Origin: CALXOJ01 sp034120015
GTDB lineage: Bacteria; Spirochaetota; Spirochaetia; JAFGXN01
Direction of reading: 5' to 3'
NCBI GenBank assembly: GCA_034120015.1
Contig: JAXEIF010000007.1
Location: 62,001 to 126,000, forward strand
Length of the DNA: 64,000 nt
Part shown: in pieces, positions 63,401-64,000 of the stretch
Layout of the letters: each line of letters begins with the position of its first letter
How positions within the stretch are numbered: the stretch's first letter is position 1
The notes under the pieces: generated by a model
What the model was told of the DNA's origin: nothing
Databases searched by the model: none
The model's input: only the letters and a program-made list of their open reading frames with translations
Position numbers and translations under genes: made by a program

Positions 63401-63952
63401 TACCGCCTCCGAGGTGATATTTGAAAAAGAAATTTGCTTCACTGTCGACACACCCCGAATTACTTCTCCAAAACGCAATGTTGTTATATTACCCGTGAAA
63501 ATCAATCCACTGTTTCCTATCCCCTGTGCCAATGAACTGATTTTGGCTTTTACCGGAAACGAAATAACCGCAGCAGGCGTTTTTCCGTCAGCTGCTGCAA
63601 AAGAACAGGTCACGGTACAGGAAAGTTCGCCGACAGATGACGGCAGATACTGCAGTACAAAAGAAAATTTTTCTCCCGGTTTCATTGAAAACGGGAACGC
63701 GATATCATTCAGCCCGACTGATTTGATTTTAAAGTCAACGGAAGAGGATTTTATCGAACTGACAATCACCGTCTGTCCCGAAGGGTTTGTCAAATTCAAA
63801 GCAATCATCTTTTTGTCAGCCGTAAACTCGGAAAAATCGATTCCGTCTTCGGAGAGTACCGCATTTCGGTACTCGAAAGAGAGCGTCGGCTGTTCACTCG
63901 GACATGAAACAATAAGAAATACAACAGATAAAATCAAAAGCAACTTTTTCAT
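60443..63952 (-). CDS. Very large lipoprotein, paralogue of the neighbouring gene
   Basis: 1169 residues from ATG 63952 (KLLLILSVVFLIVSCPSEQ, good lipobox). ASH-like repeats follow: FGEVIRGVSTVKQISFSN, YRFADVAINQQGTPETFRIT and FPQLTPEDESVELPILLKS. The middle has an Ig-like part (VTLKKQHESAATPIVIMPVL, then ATYHVTDLLENSVTV). The C-terminal domain begins IKNPSFETNPYSDWLVRTIP and ends WHAVLVDNFRLEYMK. GAGGAGG sits six bases before the ATG; an upstream in-frame ATG (63967) is rejected because it lies in the previous gene's end. It follows another family member that enters from the right. Confidence 0.82.
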   Translation of the reverse strand: MKKLLLILSVVFLIVSCPSEQPTLSFEYRNAVLSEDGIDFSEFTADKKMIALNLTNPSGQTVIVSSIKSSSVDFKIKSVGLNDIAFPFSMKPGEKFSFVLQYLPSSVGELSCTVTCSFAAADGKTPAAVISFPVKAKISSLAQGIGNSGLIFTGNITTLRFGEVIRGVSTVKQISFSNITSEAVTITGITSADPYYLDTSMKLPVSVTPGSQIKIPIEFRSHDLLPSGLIVKPVTVTTTTGAFSFNAEGAPIVSNDPLLVLSAGGETYTNGTTYRFADVAINQQGTPETFRITNKGANPLRISGLEIPSGVPDFQFADTYSLPVLLNAGASFDFKIYFHPMRIGNVSNQLSIRSNSVDQPNLNLTLIGSVLQNNMPRLQVLFDGSKLSDGERISFPQLTPEDESVELPILLKSTGTAALRIYSVVCENTEGEAFSVKEGEISEKVLESGNELEIHAVFDVLGKDKGQYDAKIFISSNDSSAETFTFYLSGSCHDSKDLLIPVVSGPAFFGEETGDPRFVISTPLGSSGVGKFEYEVHQFVNQAWNILYKSVIDKGDDSSVVLDLQAEDGSALPSGTYQLIVTEKDSSDHSSDPARLNLIVSREQPAPPTITISSPHSIYPENGATETLKGKILSSSSKPVWTWTSDSDAVVSYLCRLYSATAGSDGVAWISQSSNTFSRGNIALSSGEYVFEVRSVDAYGREGEIAQSFLLIDTMAPKVTLKKQHESAATPIVIMPVLYNSQLRIEDFDPGIEYTDNNFSNGDLRCTVNYDLISSFTEGVYKATYHVTDLLENSVTVERQFAVLNLASAQIEITGKNDYNSVDFPILSEGIGLDLKKTSILPSRSGEFMSQWLGSDYPQIQFQYTVEGTDFVDLPSSSSRRASLIIPYEQDASQRENKPFTVTALFRKSDGSDESVSLTQNLTVYPSIGIKNPSFETNPYSDWLVRTIPRVRINKTFSSSYEWDLSITYNSDKPLLEAMDIQSSSREPYIRVIKGKPTSDKVTDEMGGPDQISGNAYVKFCDLNQFVHTANATTDTVGALSALYQKVPVIEGQKYRATVQVRNYSPHANSWYPNRVQLQVHNATMKTPLVETSGDGFCPRNFESYVTNHTNAITQNNGSSINNDWQTLSLEFVAPAGGAVSLGIYIDNQGVTDSWHAVLVDNFRLEYMK

Positions 63953-63963
63953 GCACCGCCTCC

Positions 63964-64000
63964 TCAATATTTTACCGGAATAATCCGGACATTATCTATC
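63964..64000 (-). CDS. C-terminal end of a third member of the large lipoprotein family (partial)
   Basis: Only the last 11 codons are in the window. On the minus strand the open frame reads IDNVRIIPVKY then TGA (63964-63966). This matches the C-terminal VDNFRLEYMK of the next gene in position and pattern, so a third paralogue probably lies outside the right edge. The evidence is short, so this is tentative. Confidence 0.45.
   Translation of the reverse strand, partial: IDNVRIIPVKY

Noticed and set aside
1..64000. CRISPR arrays, prophage, insertion sequences or rRNA operon
   Set aside because: No regularly spaced repeats, transposase motifs, phage structural genes or rRNA sequence were seen on reading both strands.

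Overview
The window is a gene-dense chromosomal segment of a spirochaete, most likely a Treponema-like member of the Spirochaetales. This rests on protein content and gene order, not on an rRNA gene. The supporting signs are lax spirochaetal lipoboxes, a FlgD-Ig/OmpA outer-membrane protein, an elongated SHMT, and the continuous block rimP-nusA-infB-rbfA-truB-ribF-rpsO-pnp-dut-lptF-lptG-tgt-murJ. There are no insertion sequences, prophage, CRISPR arrays or rRNA genes.

Layout. (1) 1-8.9 kb, minus strand: an operon of a YkgJ-type Cys-cluster protein, a 58-residue small protein, a giant Ig-repeat OmpA protein, mltG, dnaG and rpoD (cut by the window edge). (2) 8.95-9.28 kb: a tRNA operon Gly-Thr-Tyr with its own promoter and terminator. 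(3) 9.4-15.5 kb: a hypothetical secreted/membrane protein, glpK, a beta-propeller plus DUF4015 glycosidase-like protein, an RlmD/RumA-type methyltransferase, and a PnuC-like transporter behind a long structured leader that looks like a riboswitch or attenuator. (4) 15.6-31.7 kb: a roughly 16 kb minus-strand block for translation, RNA processing and envelope assembly. (5) 31.7-33.5 kb: glyA with a 16-codon leader ORF and a terminator-like hairpin. (6) 33.5-40.7 kb: a MarR-controlled RND efflux operon that also carries a PII-like small protein and a response regulator with a degenerate receiver. (7) 40.8-46.9 kb: class II (B12-dependent) ribonucleotide reductase with two NrdR-like boxes, a YD-repeat-like secreted protein, RecQ, and an SDR/zinc-ribbon fusion. 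(8) 47-53.9 kb: a six-gene operon (DHOD-like, acyltransferase, lipoprotein, two TPR proteins, ychF). (9) 53.9-64 kb: rpsU, a ZIP transporter, a decayed glycoside-hydrolase-like pseudogene, and a tandem set of very large lipoproteins, a third of which enters at the right edge.

The most notable whole-window signal is at gene starts. Five first genes of transcription units (8895-, 9401+, 13504-, 13577+, 45354+) have a sigma-70 type promoter whose -10 hexamer ends only 6-7 bases before the ATG, with no Shine-Dalgarno. This points to leaderless mRNAs. Other units (nrdJ, the DHOD operon, rpsU, glpK, pnuC, the efflux operon) have ordinary leaders with good ribosome binding sites, so both initiation modes seem to coexist. 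Other candidate regulation includes a hairpin that buries the glpK Shine-Dalgarno, the glyA leader peptide, the pnuC leader, paired MarR operators, paired NrdR boxes and two SOS-box-like palindromes.
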